From the NCBI GenBank assembly GCA_005792865.1, contig SXQR01000083.1, forward strand, positions 1 through 6,204: a DNA stretch of 6,204 nt, given 5' to 3'. This document shows, one piece after another, positions 1 to 5,949 of this stretch (the first letter of the stretch is position 1; the number at the start of each line of letters is the position of its first letter). The position numbers and the translations under genes are program-made. This stretch comes from Flavobacterium sp. (GTDB lineage: Bacteria; Bacteroidota; Bacteroidia; Flavobacteriales; Flavobacteriaceae). Under the pieces are notes generated by a model. The model made no database searches. It was not told the DNA's origin and saw nothing but the letters and a program-made list of their open reading frames with translations.

Positions 1-516
1 CAATGCCGATACCGCCGTTCCCAGGGGCGTCATGAAGGCAAAGGCGAGCATGAAGAGGAAAATCTGCAGCTTGCCCAGGTTTGCGTTCAGGAAAAAAACC
101 GTCAGGATGATGGCGATGGGAAAGTGGTGGATCGCGATGCCCAGCGCGAGATGCTCGTGGTGGCCAACCGGCCAGCCCTCCAGAAAGGCATGGATGCAGA
201 GGCTGGCAAAGAGCAGCCACGGAATGTTGTGCATGTGCGGATGCCCGTGGACATGACCGTGTTCGGCTCCTTTTGAAAAAAATTCAAGTACAATCTGCAG
301 CAAAATGCCCAACATGATGAAAAGCCCGGTCGAACCGTGGCCGTGGCCGTCGTCGTGGTAGACCTCTGGCAAAAGGTGCATTACCGTAAGCGACAGCAGG
401 AACGATCCGCTGAAGGCCATGAGCAGTTTGAGCCGGGTGCGCCGTTCGGGCTTTAGAAAAACCGCGAAGGCATAGCCGAGCAAAACCGAAAACAACGGCA
501 AAAGGTAACCCATCAT
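1..516 (-). CDS. ZIP-family divalent metal transporter, C-terminal part cut by window edge
   Basis: Partial gene: 172 codons are open from the start to the left edge without a stop. The product is a polytopic inner-membrane protein that probably moves zinc or a similar divalent cation. Visible hydrophobic segments lie near residues 3-21, 31-50, 63-80, 98-113, 123-143 and 150 onward. A long His-rich stretch (residues 54-96, with HGHG and EHGHVHGHPHMH) sits around the third segment, as in ZIP metal-sensing loops. The TM4-type motif is HAFLEG (109-114) and the TM5-type motif is HHFP (130-133). The next segment carries MTPLG (162-166), where many ZIPs have AEPLG. The start is ATG at 516, giving MMGYLLP; it overlaps the stop of the upstream methyltransferase gene as ATGA, so translation is probably coupled. 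ATG at 513 is an alternative. The family call is firm; the metal and direction are not shown by the sequence. Confidence 0.85.
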   Translation of the reverse strand, partial: MMGYLLPLFSVLLGYAFAVFLKPERRTRLKLLMAFSGSFLLSLTVMHLLPEVYHDDGHGHGSTGLFIMLGILLQIVLEFFSKGAEHGHVHGHPHMHNIPWLLFASLCIHAFLEGWPVGHHEHLALGIAIHHFPIAIILTVFFLNANLGKLQIFLFMLAFAFMTPLGTAVSAL

Positions 517-1265
517 TTGAATACCATTATAAGCCGCGGGCTCGTGCGCGGATTGAACTTTCGCAATTTGTAATCGCCAAATACATCGAGCAGGCTGATC
601 CCCGAAGCCTCCATCATCTGTTCGAAACCCGCAAGGTCAAGTGCGCGGACTTTTTCAATGAAGTGGAAATCGCGGCCCTTGTCACAAAATCTGATCTCCT
701 TGATGATGTGGTCGTCGACGACCAGGCGCGTAATGTGAAACTCGATCCCGTCAACTTCCTTGACTTCGGAAGGGACAAGGTTCTCAATTACGTTTTCGAC
801 ATTCATGAAATCGATCACGCCAAGCCCGTAGGTGTCCAGGCTGTCCCGAATGGCCGCCAGGGTCGTGATGTTATCGGCGTCATCGTCAAAATAGCCGAAA
901 CTCGTGAAAAGGTTGAAGACGGCGTCAAATTTATCGGGAAACGGCTCGCGCATATCGTGTATCCTGAAGTGCAGCGTGGGATTTTCGTATCGGGAGGCTT
1001 CTGCGATGCTGTTGGCCGAAAGGTCGGCGCCGGTGACGTCATATCCCAGTTTGTTGAGGTAAAGCGAATGCCGCCCCTTTCCGCAGGCAAGATCCAGCAC
1101 CTTTGCGCCTTGCTCGAGGTTCAGGTATTGGGTGATGTTGTCCATGAAGGCCTGCGCCTCGGCATAATCCCGGTCCTTGTAGAGAATGTGGTAGTATGGC
1201 GTATCGAACCACGAGGCATACCAGGAATTGTCGGTTTCGCCAGATGCGGGTTGGGTGATGGGCAT
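513..1265 (-). CDS. Class I SAM-dependent methyltransferase, substrate unknown
   Basis: Predicted soluble 250-residue methyltransferase of the Methyltransf_25/11 type. Motif I is VLDLACGKGRHS at residues 56-67, an acidic residue ends strand 2 (GADLS, D81), and a post-I/motif IV-like segment reads FDAVFNLFTSFGYF (113-126). The N-terminal WFDTPYYHILYKDRDY (19-34) is a signature I recall from flavobacterial orthologues, all of unknown function. There is no TRAM, THUMP or other RNA-binding domain, so a small molecule or protein is as likely a substrate as RNA. I chose ATG 1265 (MPITQPASGE); the open frame extends up to 1457, but that part overlaps the divergent gene and the promoter gap. The last codons overlap the ZIP transporter start as ATGA, so the two genes form an operon with this one first. 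The family is clear; the reaction is not known. Confidence 0.88.
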   Translation of the reverse strand: MPITQPASGETDNSWYASWFDTPYYHILYKDRDYAEAQAFMDNITQYLNLEQGAKVLDLACGKGRHSLYLNKLGYDVTGADLSANSIAEASRYENPTLHFRIHDMREPFPDKFDAVFNLFTSFGYFDDDADNITTLAAIRDSLDTYGLGVIDFMNVENVIENLVPSEVKEVDGIEFHITRLVVDDHIIKEIRFCDKGRDFHFIEKVRALDLAGFEQMMEASGISLLDVFGDYKLRKFNPRTSPRLIMVFK

Positions 1266-1286
1266 GTAATGGGCTGTGTTTACTGG

Positions 1287-1294
1287 CAAATTTA
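1287..1294 (-). promoter_or_regulatory. Candidate Bacteroidetes -7 element for the methyltransferase-ZIP unit
   Basis: Read on the minus strand the bases are TAAATTTG, an exact match to the TAnnTTTG -7 consensus of the Bacteroidetes primary sigma factor. The element ends about 21 bases before ATG 1265, leaving a short leader. I see no good TTTG -33 box upstream, so the call rests on one element and its position. Confidence 0.45.
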
Positions 1295-1297
1295 GTG

Positions 1298-1305
1298 TAT
1301 TTTTG
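1298..1305 (+). promoter_or_regulatory. Candidate Bacteroidetes -7 element for the THUMP methyltransferase unit
   Basis: The bases read TATTTTTG, matching TAnnTTTG. The element ends 21 bases before ATG 1327, the same geometry as the minus-strand element only three bases away. The -33 region is poor (TTTA at 1279-1282 with short spacing). Position and consensus support a promoter; activity is inferred. Confidence 0.45.
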
Positions 1306-1326
1306 CGGGCGATTCCCCTTACCTGC

Positions 1327-2499
1327 ATGGAAAATAATTTTAAGATGACGGCCAAAACGTTCTTCGGATTCGAGGAAATCCTGGCCCGCGAACTGCTCTC
1401 CCTTGGCGCGCAGGACGTAAAGCCCGGGACGCGTGTCGTGACCTTTCGGGGGGACAAGGGTTTTCTCTACAAGGCCAATGTTTCGCTTCGCACGGCGTTG
1501 CGGATCCTGGTTCCGATACACACTTATCGCGCCGTCTCGGATGACCAGCTTTACCGCGGCATCCTGCAGGTCGACTGGTCCCGATATCTGGATGCCGACG
1601 GTACGTTCGTTATCGATTCCACCGTGCATTCGGATTATTTCAAGCACACGCAGTTCGTGGCGCAAAAAGCCAAGGATGCGATCGTGGACCAATTCCGCCA
1701 AAAGACGGGAAGGCGCCCATCGGTTGACAAGGATTTCCCGAGGCTGCGCATCAATATCCACATTGACCGCGAGCAGGTGACCGTTTCGCTGGATTCGTCA
1801 GGCGACTCGCTGCACCACCGCGGGTACAGGACCGCCACCAACATCGCCCCGATCAATGAGGTTCTCGCCGCCGGGATGCTGTTGCTTTCGGGATGGGACG
1901 GGCAGGGCGATTTCCTGGACCCGATGTGCGGGAGCGGCACCATCCTGGCCGAAGCCGCGATGATCGCCTGTAACATCCCGGCCAACATCAACCGCAAGGA
2001 ATTTGCCTTCGAGAAATGGATGGATTGGGACAACGACCTTTTTAACCTTATCCTGGAATCACAGCTCAAGAAAGTGCGCGAGTTCCACTATACGATCACG
2101 GGTTATGACAAGGCGCCCTCGGCCGTGGCCAAGGCGAAGGACAACCTCCGCAACGCGAACCTCGACGAATACGTGACCGTGCGCGAACGCAATTTCTTTG
2201 AGACGCAAAAGCAGGTCAGGGGCCCGTTGCACATGGTCTTCAACCCACCTTACGGCGAGCGGCTCGACATTGACATGGAACGGTTTTACGCTTCCGTCGG
2301 TGACACGCTCAAGAAAGGCTATCCCAATACGCAGGCATGGTTCATCACCTCCAATCTCGACGCGCTCAAGTTTGTCGGCCTCAGGCCTTCCCGGAAGATC
2401 ACGCTCTACAACGCAGGGCTGGAGACCAAGCTGGTCAAGTACGAGATGTACGAGGGGAGCAAGCGCACAAAATTCAACGAAAAACCGCCGCAACCATGA
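1327..2499 (+). CDS. THUMP-domain class I SAM-dependent rRNA methyltransferase (RlmL-like)
   Basis: A 390-residue predicted cytoplasmic RNA methyltransferase, about the size of a stand-alone N-terminal half of E. coli RlmKL or of Bacillus YpsC. It begins with the ferredoxin-like/THUMP RNA-binding region (roughly residues 5-155, with FFGFEEILARELLSLGA at 12-28), then HHRGYR (163-168) and APINEVLAA (174-182). The catalytic domain has motif I FLDPMCGSGTILAEAA (196-211), a second SAM-binding motif GYDKAPSAV (259-267) and motif IV NPPYGERL (306-313). NPPY is typical of enzymes methylating exocyclic amines, consistent with N2-guanine methylation (m2G2445 of 23S rRNA in E. coli). Site specificity here is inference. 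The start ATG 1327 (MENNFKMTAK) follows the -7 element; the upstream in-frame ATG at 1276 would precede that promoter, and ATG 1345 is a weaker alternative. The stop overlaps the next gene as ATGA. Confidence 0.9.
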   Translation: MENNFKMTAKTFFGFEEILARELLSLGAQDVKPGTRVVTFRGDKGFLYKANVSLRTALRILVPIHTYRAVSDDQLYRGILQVDWSRYLDADGTFVIDSTVHSDYFKHTQFVAQKAKDAIVDQFRQKTGRRPSVDKDFPRLRINIHIDREQVTVSLDSSGDSLHHRGYRTATNIAPINEVLAAGMLLLSGWDGQGDFLDPMCGSGTILAEAAMIACNIPANINRKEFAFEKWMDWDNDLFNLILESQLKKVREFHYTITGYDKAPSAVAKAKDNLRNANLDEYVTVRERNFFETQKQVRGPLHMVFNPPYGERLDIDMERFYASVGDTLKKGYPNTQAWFITSNLDALKFVGLRPSRKITLYNAGLETKLVKYEMYEGSKRTKFNEKPPQP

Positions 2500-2729
2500 G
2501 TCTTACCGTCAGGGCGCTTTTGTACCAATTGGCCTGTTTTGCACTTTTGTTCATTACCTCCCGGCTTTTGATTGACATGTATACCGGGCTGGAAGGCTTC
2601 TGGATTCCTTTCACGGCCTTTGTCGTCTCGACATTGCTGGCTCCAAAGTTCAAGGCGGTGCGCACCAAGGATGGCGAAAAACTCTACATGAGCTGGATTT
2701 TCATCAAGGGCGTGCGGGAGATCATGTGA
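2496..2729 (+). CDS. Small membrane protein of 77 residues, function unknown
   Basis: Short predicted inner-membrane protein. Two hydrophobic segments are visible at about residues 7-27 and 34-50, separated by a short turn (DMYTGLEG), then a charged tail (KFKAVRTKDGEKLYMSWIFIKGVREIM) that is probably cytoplasmic by the positive-inside rule. I recognise no catalytic motif and do not know the function. ATG 2496 overlaps the TGA of the THUMP methyltransferase (2497-2499), so this start and operon membership are well supported; the frame stays open further upstream but lies inside the methyltransferase gene. Its TGA (2727-2729) directly abuts the last codon of the convergent DUF6048 gene. I have the impression that similar small proteins occur beside this methyltransferase in other flavobacteria, which a search should confirm. 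Confidence 0.8.
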   Translation: MSLTVRALLYQLACFALLFITSRLLIDMYTGLEGFWIPFTAFVVSTLLAPKFKAVRTKDGEKLYMSWIFIKGVREIM

Positions 2730-3449
2730 TTACTTCGCAGCCGGTTTTTCGGCGGGAAGGACTTTTTTCTTGTAGATCGGCACAAAGTAAGACACCGTAT
2801 AATTGAAACCCACGCCAAAGTCGCCGTCATAGGTCCGGTTGAATCCGGGAATGTACAGATTGGCAAAATTGTCCGGTTGCTTATTGGTCACGATGCGGTT
2901 TAGACGCGCGCTGAATCCCACGAAGATATTGTTGAAAACCTCCACCTTCACACCGGCCACGACTTCGGCCCACGACGCGCTGAGGCCCTTGAATTCCTGT
3001 CCTGAGACAACCGTCGGCGCCTCGCCCAGATACGGGTAAGGATTGTAGATCTCATAACTGTTGAGTGTCTGGCTGAAACTGCTCACACCGTACCTCAGGC
3101 CCACGTGGATCAGGTTTTCCATCCCAAGCCAGTTTTCATAGGTGTTATAGTCGAATCCCGCTTTGAAATACGTACCGCTCGTGGTAAAATCGAGGCGGTC
3201 GTCATCGGTGGTCTTCTTCTCATTGCCGATTTCCCCTGCCAGGTAGATTTTCTTGGAGAACCGGTAATCGGCCACGACCTCAAGCCCCCGGTAGTCCTGT
3301 TCATACACCGAACGCGCCAGTTTGTAGACGTCCACGCCCACGCGGATGCCGTAGCGGTCGGTCTTCACGGGAATCGAATCGGCGGGCTTCTGCGCGAGGG
3401 CCGACAATCCCATCAGCAGGCTAAAAATAAATATTGAGGTGTGTCTCAT
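2730..3449 (-). CDS. DUF6048 family predicted outer-membrane protein
   Basis: A 239-residue secreted protein of unknown function. Residues 1-19 form a classical signal peptide (MRHTSIFIFS... ending ALA, with Q20 after the likely cleavage point). The mature part alternates polar and aromatic residues in strand-like stretches, such as YGIRVGVDVYKLARS (33-47), the GFDYNTYENWLGMENLIHVGLRYG region, and FGVGFNYTVSYFVPIY near the C-terminus. This suggests a small beta-barrel in the outer membrane. A Lys/Ala/Pro tail (KKKVLPAEKPAAK) follows the last strand. I match it to DUF6048 by the YGIRVGVD, TTDDDRLDFTT and YIPGFNRTYDGDFGVGFNYTVSYF segments. The start lies 29 bases inside the DUF6452 gene in another frame, so the two are tightly coupled. 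Family membership is from memory; the barrel is inference. Confidence 0.85.
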   Translation of the reverse strand: MRHTSIFIFSLLMGLSALAQKPADSIPVKTDRYGIRVGVDVYKLARSVYEQDYRGLEVVADYRFSKKIYLAGEIGNEKKTTDDDRLDFTTSGTYFKAGFDYNTYENWLGMENLIHVGLRYGVSSFSQTLNSYEIYNPYPYLGEAPTVVSGQEFKGLSASWAEVVAGVKVEVFNNIFVGFSARLNRIVTNKQPDNFANLYIPGFNRTYDGDFGVGFNYTVSYFVPIYKKKVLPAEKPAAK

Positions 3450-3921
3450 CTTCGGTTTCTATTGATGGCTGTTCCACCGTGATATTCTGCATCCAAGTGC
3501 CGTCGGTGGCTGCGTCAAAAACAAAGGGCGCCGCATCGTCCAGGACAAAGAGCGTCTTGTAACCGCAGGCCCGCGAGACAAAGACGTCGTTGCGCGCGTA
3601 GTTGAAGGTCAGGCGGTCCTCATTGTCAGTGTTCAAATCGGTGCTGTTGAGGATGAAGCGGTAGCCGGTAAGGTCCGCATCGGTCCTGAGCGGGAGTTCC
3701 ACTGTATTGCCATTGAAGGTGCTGATGGGCGCCTCCATGCCGTCCCCGATGATGGCCAGGTTGGTCACGTTCTTGGCGAACGAGGGGTTGTTTACATCAA
3801 AAAATTTTATGATAAGCCTTGGCGTGGTGGCCGTGTTCGCATCGCAGATGTCGTCCTTTTCGCAAAAAGTCAGTGCCGATGCCAGCAAAATCAAAACTGT
3901 CAGGGATAGAGCCCGCCTCAT
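3421..3921 (-). CDS. DUF6452 family predicted lipoprotein
   Basis: A 166-residue envelope protein of unknown function. The N-terminus is a signal sequence (MRRALSLTVLILLASALTFC) ending at Cys20, followed at once by EKDD. This looks like a lipoprotein: the residue before Cys is an unusual Phe, but Bacteroidetes lipoboxes are loose. The acidic/Lys residues after Cys resemble the export signal reported for surface lipoproteins in this phylum. Further Cys residues are C26 and C119, which could form a disulfide. The rest looks like a small beta-rich domain (TPRLIIKFFDVNNP at 33-46, GYRFILNSTDLNTDNEDRLTFNY at 86-108). The CEKDDIC...TPRLIIKF pattern is how I recognise DUF6452. ATG 3921 overlaps the rlmD stop as ATGA, and its own end overlaps the DUF6048 start by 29 bases. 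Confidence 0.85.
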   Translation of the reverse strand: MRRALSLTVLILLASALTFCEKDDICDANTATTPRLIIKFFDVNNPSFAKNVTNLAIIGDGMEAPISTFNGNTVELPLRTDADLTGYRFILNSTDLNTDNEDRLTFNYARNDVFVSRACGYKTLFVLDDAAPFVFDAATDGTWMQNITVEQPSIETEDETHLNIYF

Positions 3922-5336
3922 GGTACGCGTTTTTCCAAAAGTACGACATTTTCCACGTGATGGGTCTGCGGAAACATATCCACCGGCCGCACGCGTGTTA
4001 CCCGGTAATTGGCGTCCAGCAACGCCAGGTCGCGTGCCTGCGTCGCCGAATTACAGCTGACATACACGATGCGCTGCGGTGCGATCTTCAGGATCTGGTC
4101 CACGACATCCTTGTGCATGCCGTCGCGCGGCGGGTCGGTGATGATGACATCGGGCGCGCCGTGCCGGGTGATGAACGCGTCGTTGAAGACGGCCTTCATG
4201 TCGCCAGCGACAAAGGTGCAGTTGTCGATGTTGTTGCGCCTGGCATTTTCCTTTGCGTCGGCAATCGCCTCGGGGACGGCTTCCACGCCCACGACTTTCC
4301 TGGCCTTTTTCGCCACGAACTGCGCGATGGTACCGGTGCCCGTGTAGAGGTCATAAACCGTTTCCGAACCCGTCAGCGCGGCAAATTCACGGGTCACTTT
4401 ATATAGTTCGTAAGCCTGCGCCGAATTGGTTTGGTAAAAAGACTTCGCATTGATCTTGAAAGTCAGCCCCTCCATTTGTTCAAAGATGTAATCGCGTCCC
4501 GAAAACAGGATGATGTCCTGGTCATACAGCGTGTCGTTCGCCTTTTGGTTGACCACATATTGGAGCGAGGTGATTTCAGGAAAACGATTGGCCAGGTAGG
4601 AGAGCAGCAAGTTGCGCGCCGTGGCGTCGTCTTCAAAAAACTGGATGACCACCATCACTTCGCCGGTGGATGCGGTGCGGATCATCAGCGTGCGCAAAAG
4701 TCCAGAATGTTCGCGCGGATTAAAGAACGCAAGGCCGTTTGCCAGTGCAAAGGCCTTTATCTCGTTGCGGATCGCGTTGGAGGGATCGGGCTGGAGCCAG
4801 CATTTTTTGACGTCGAGGATTTTGTCCCACATGCGCGGGATGTGGAAACCCAGCCCGTTGCGGTCGCCGGCATCATCGGCCGAGGCGATTTCGTCATCGG
4901 TGAGCCATCGGTTGCTGGAGAAGGAAAATTCCATCTTGTTCCGATAGAAGTATTCGTCTGCACTGCCCAAGATGGGCTCTACCGGAGGCAGCTCCACCTT
5001 CCCGATGCGGACAAGGTGATTGACCACCTCGTTCTGTTTGTAGAAAAGTTGCCGGTCATATTTCATGTTCTGCCATTTGCAGCCGCCGCATGTTCCAAAA
5101 TGGATGCAAACGGGCTGTGTGCGGTGCTCGCTGTAGGTGTGGAAGTGGACCGCCTTGCCCTCATAATAGGCTTTTCGCTTCTTGAATGTCTGGACATCCA
5201 CCACATCGCCCGGCACGGCATTGGGAATAAAGATCACCTTGCCATCGGGGGCCTTGGCCACGCAAACGCCCTTGGCCCCGGCATCGAGCACCTCAATGTT
5301 GGTAAAAACGGCCTTGTCGGCATTTTTTCTTTTCAT
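3918..5336 (-). CDS. rlmD: 23S rRNA (uracil-C5)-methyltransferase, RlmD/RumA type
   Basis: A 472-residue cytoplasmic enzyme predicted to make 5-methyluridine in 23S rRNA (U1939 in E. coli). An N-terminal TRAM RNA-binding domain spans about residues 8-70. Four Cys for a [4Fe-4S] cluster are visible: C77, C83 and C86 (CIHFGTCGGC) and C179 (DVKKCW). The methyltransferase domain follows, with QTNSAQAYELY (302-312), SAM motif I DLYTGTGT (329-336), DPPRDGMH (401-408), catalytic nucleophile C428 in YVSCNSATQARDL, and the general-base-type Glu462 in HHVENVV. All key residues are intact and the length is normal. ATG 5336 (MKRKNADK) is preferred; a GTG at 5357 in frame would put the promoter element inside the gene. 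The stop overlaps DUF6452 as ATGA, making this the first gene of a three-gene unit. RlmD against RlmC/TrmA-like specificity cannot be settled from sequence, but TRAM plus the four-Cys cluster favours RlmD. Confidence 0.93.
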   Translation of the reverse strand: MKRKNADKAVFTNIEVLDAGAKGVCVAKAPDGKVIFIPNAVPGDVVDVQTFKKRKAYYEGKAVHFHTYSEHRTQPVCIHFGTCGGCKWQNMKYDRQLFYKQNEVVNHLVRIGKVELPPVEPILGSADEYFYRNKMEFSFSSNRWLTDDEIASADDAGDRNGLGFHIPRMWDKILDVKKCWLQPDPSNAIRNEIKAFALANGLAFFNPREHSGLLRTLMIRTASTGEVMVVIQFFEDDATARNLLLSYLANRFPEITSLQYVVNQKANDTLYDQDIILFSGRDYIFEQMEGLTFKINAKSFYQTNSAQAYELYKVTREFAALTGSETVYDLYTGTGTIAQFVAKKARKVVGVEAVPEAIADAKENARRNNIDNCTFVAGDMKAVFNDAFITRHGAPDVIITDPPRDGMHKDVVDQILKIAPQRIVYVSCNSATQARDLALLDANYRVTRVRPVDMFPQTHHVENVVLLEKRVP

Positions 5337-5340
5337 GGTG

Positions 5341-5348
5341 CAAAAGTA
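5341..5348 (-). promoter_or_regulatory. Candidate -7 promoter element for rlmD-DUF6452-DUF6048
   Basis: Minus-strand bases TACTTTTG match TAnnTTTG exactly. Only four bases (CACC) separate the element from ATG 5336, so transcription starting at the usual distance would begin at or next to the start codon, giving a leaderless or nearly leaderless mRNA. No clear TTTG -33 box is seen in the 40-base gap; the upstream part is AT-rich (AAGATAAATAAAAG). Confidence 0.5.
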
Positions 5349-5376
5349 GCGATTCACTTTTATTTATCTTACCGGC

Positions 5377-5916
5377 ATGAAAACCCAAACCATCATCCTT
5401 TTGCTGCGGGGCATCAACGTCAGCGGGCAGAAGCTGATCCGGATGGAGGATCTCCGCAAGGCTTTTGCCGATGCGGGCTTTGACGATGTGCGGACCTATA
5501 TCCAGAGCGGGAACGTCGTGGCGAAGGATTCGGGTACGCCCTATGCGGCCGCCAGGCGATCCACCCAACTGATCGCCGACGCGTTTGGGTTTGACGTAGC
5601 CGTGATGGCCGTACTGCCCTCCGAACTCAAGGAGGCGTTGCTCGCCAATCCGTTTGACGGCCCGGGGAACAAGGTTTACCTTGTATTCCTGTCCGCGGTT
5701 CCGGCCGCCGCCAATGCCTACGCGTGGGAAAGTCTTGATTTCGGCCATGACCGGACCAGGCTGCAGGGGCGCGTGCTGTATGTACAGTATTGCGACGGAG
5801 CCGGCCAGTCCAAGCTCACCACAAACCTGATGGAGAAGAAGCTTGGGGTGCGCGCAACGGCCCGGAATCTGAATACCTGCCGAAAACTTCTCGAAATGAC
5901 TTCGCAAGCCGGATGA
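5377..5916 (+). CDS. DUF1697 domain-containing protein
   Basis: A 179-residue predicted cytoplasmic protein of the DUF1697 family, full length for that family; its biochemical role is unknown. The hallmark N-terminus LLRGINVSGQKLIRM (9-23) is followed by YIQSGNVVAKDSG (41-53). The C-terminal signature is GAGQSKLTTNLMEKKLGVRATARNLNTC (141-168), where most members read similarly around SKLTNN..EKKL...TTRN. No signal peptide or membrane segment is seen. The start ATG 5377 is the first in frame after the 40-base gap shared with the divergent rlmD; only a poor -7-like TATCTTAC (5365-5372) precedes it. The gene is probably monocistronic or loosely joined to the downstream osmC. The family call is strong and nothing about function follows from context. 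Confidence 0.9.
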   Translation: MKTQTIILLLRGINVSGQKLIRMEDLRKAFADAGFDDVRTYIQSGNVVAKDSGTPYAAARRSTQLIADAFGFDVAVMAVLPSELKEALLANPFDGPGNKVYLVFLSAVPAAANAYAWESLDFGHDRTRLQGRVLYVQYCDGAGQSKLTTNLMEKKLGVRATARNLNTCRKLLEMTSQAG

Positions 5917-5922
5917 TTTTCG

Positions 5923-5930
5923 TATTTTTA
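5923..5930 (+). promoter_or_regulatory. Possible -7 element before the OsmC gene
   Basis: TATTTTTA differs from TAnnTTTG only at the last base and lies 19 bases before ATG 5950, close to the spacing of the other candidate promoters here. The 33-base gap has no evident terminator, so read-through from the DUF1697 gene is equally possible. Confidence 0.25.
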
Positions 5931-5949
5931 GGTATTAAACAATCCAATC

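Noticed and set aside
335..358. Short GC-rich repeat (CCGTGGCCGTGGCCGTCG-like) that could be a tandem repeat.
   Set aside because: It encodes the His-Gly-rich loop of the ZIP protein, so codon repetition explains it.
663..1295. A 210-codon plus-strand open frame opposite the class I methyltransferase.
   Set aside because: The minus-strand frame carries clear SAM motifs and the plus-strand translation looks like a shadow with no recognisable domain.
1266..1457. Extended N-terminus (64 extra residues) for the minus-strand methyltransferase from an upstream start at 1457.
   Set aside because: It would overlap the divergent THUMP gene by 130 bases, span both promoter elements, and the extra residues are not methyltransferase-like.
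2740..2768. Stem GCCG/CGGC with loop GTTTTT followed by a run of six T, as a terminator for the plus-strand operon.
   Set aside because: The stem is only four pairs, nine bases separate it from the T-run, and the bases are explained by the Lys/Pro/Ala codons at the end of DUF6048.
5365..5372. TATCTTAC as a -7 element for the DUF1697 gene.
   Set aside because: It matches only part of TAnnTTTG and has no -33 partner, too weak to list as a promoter.
4431..5483. A 350-codon open frame on the plus strand opposite rlmD, running into the DUF1697 gene.
   Set aside because: It is antisense to a gene with every catalytic residue intact, crosses a divergent promoter gap and resembles no family. It fits the spurious long frames expected opposite GC-rich codons.
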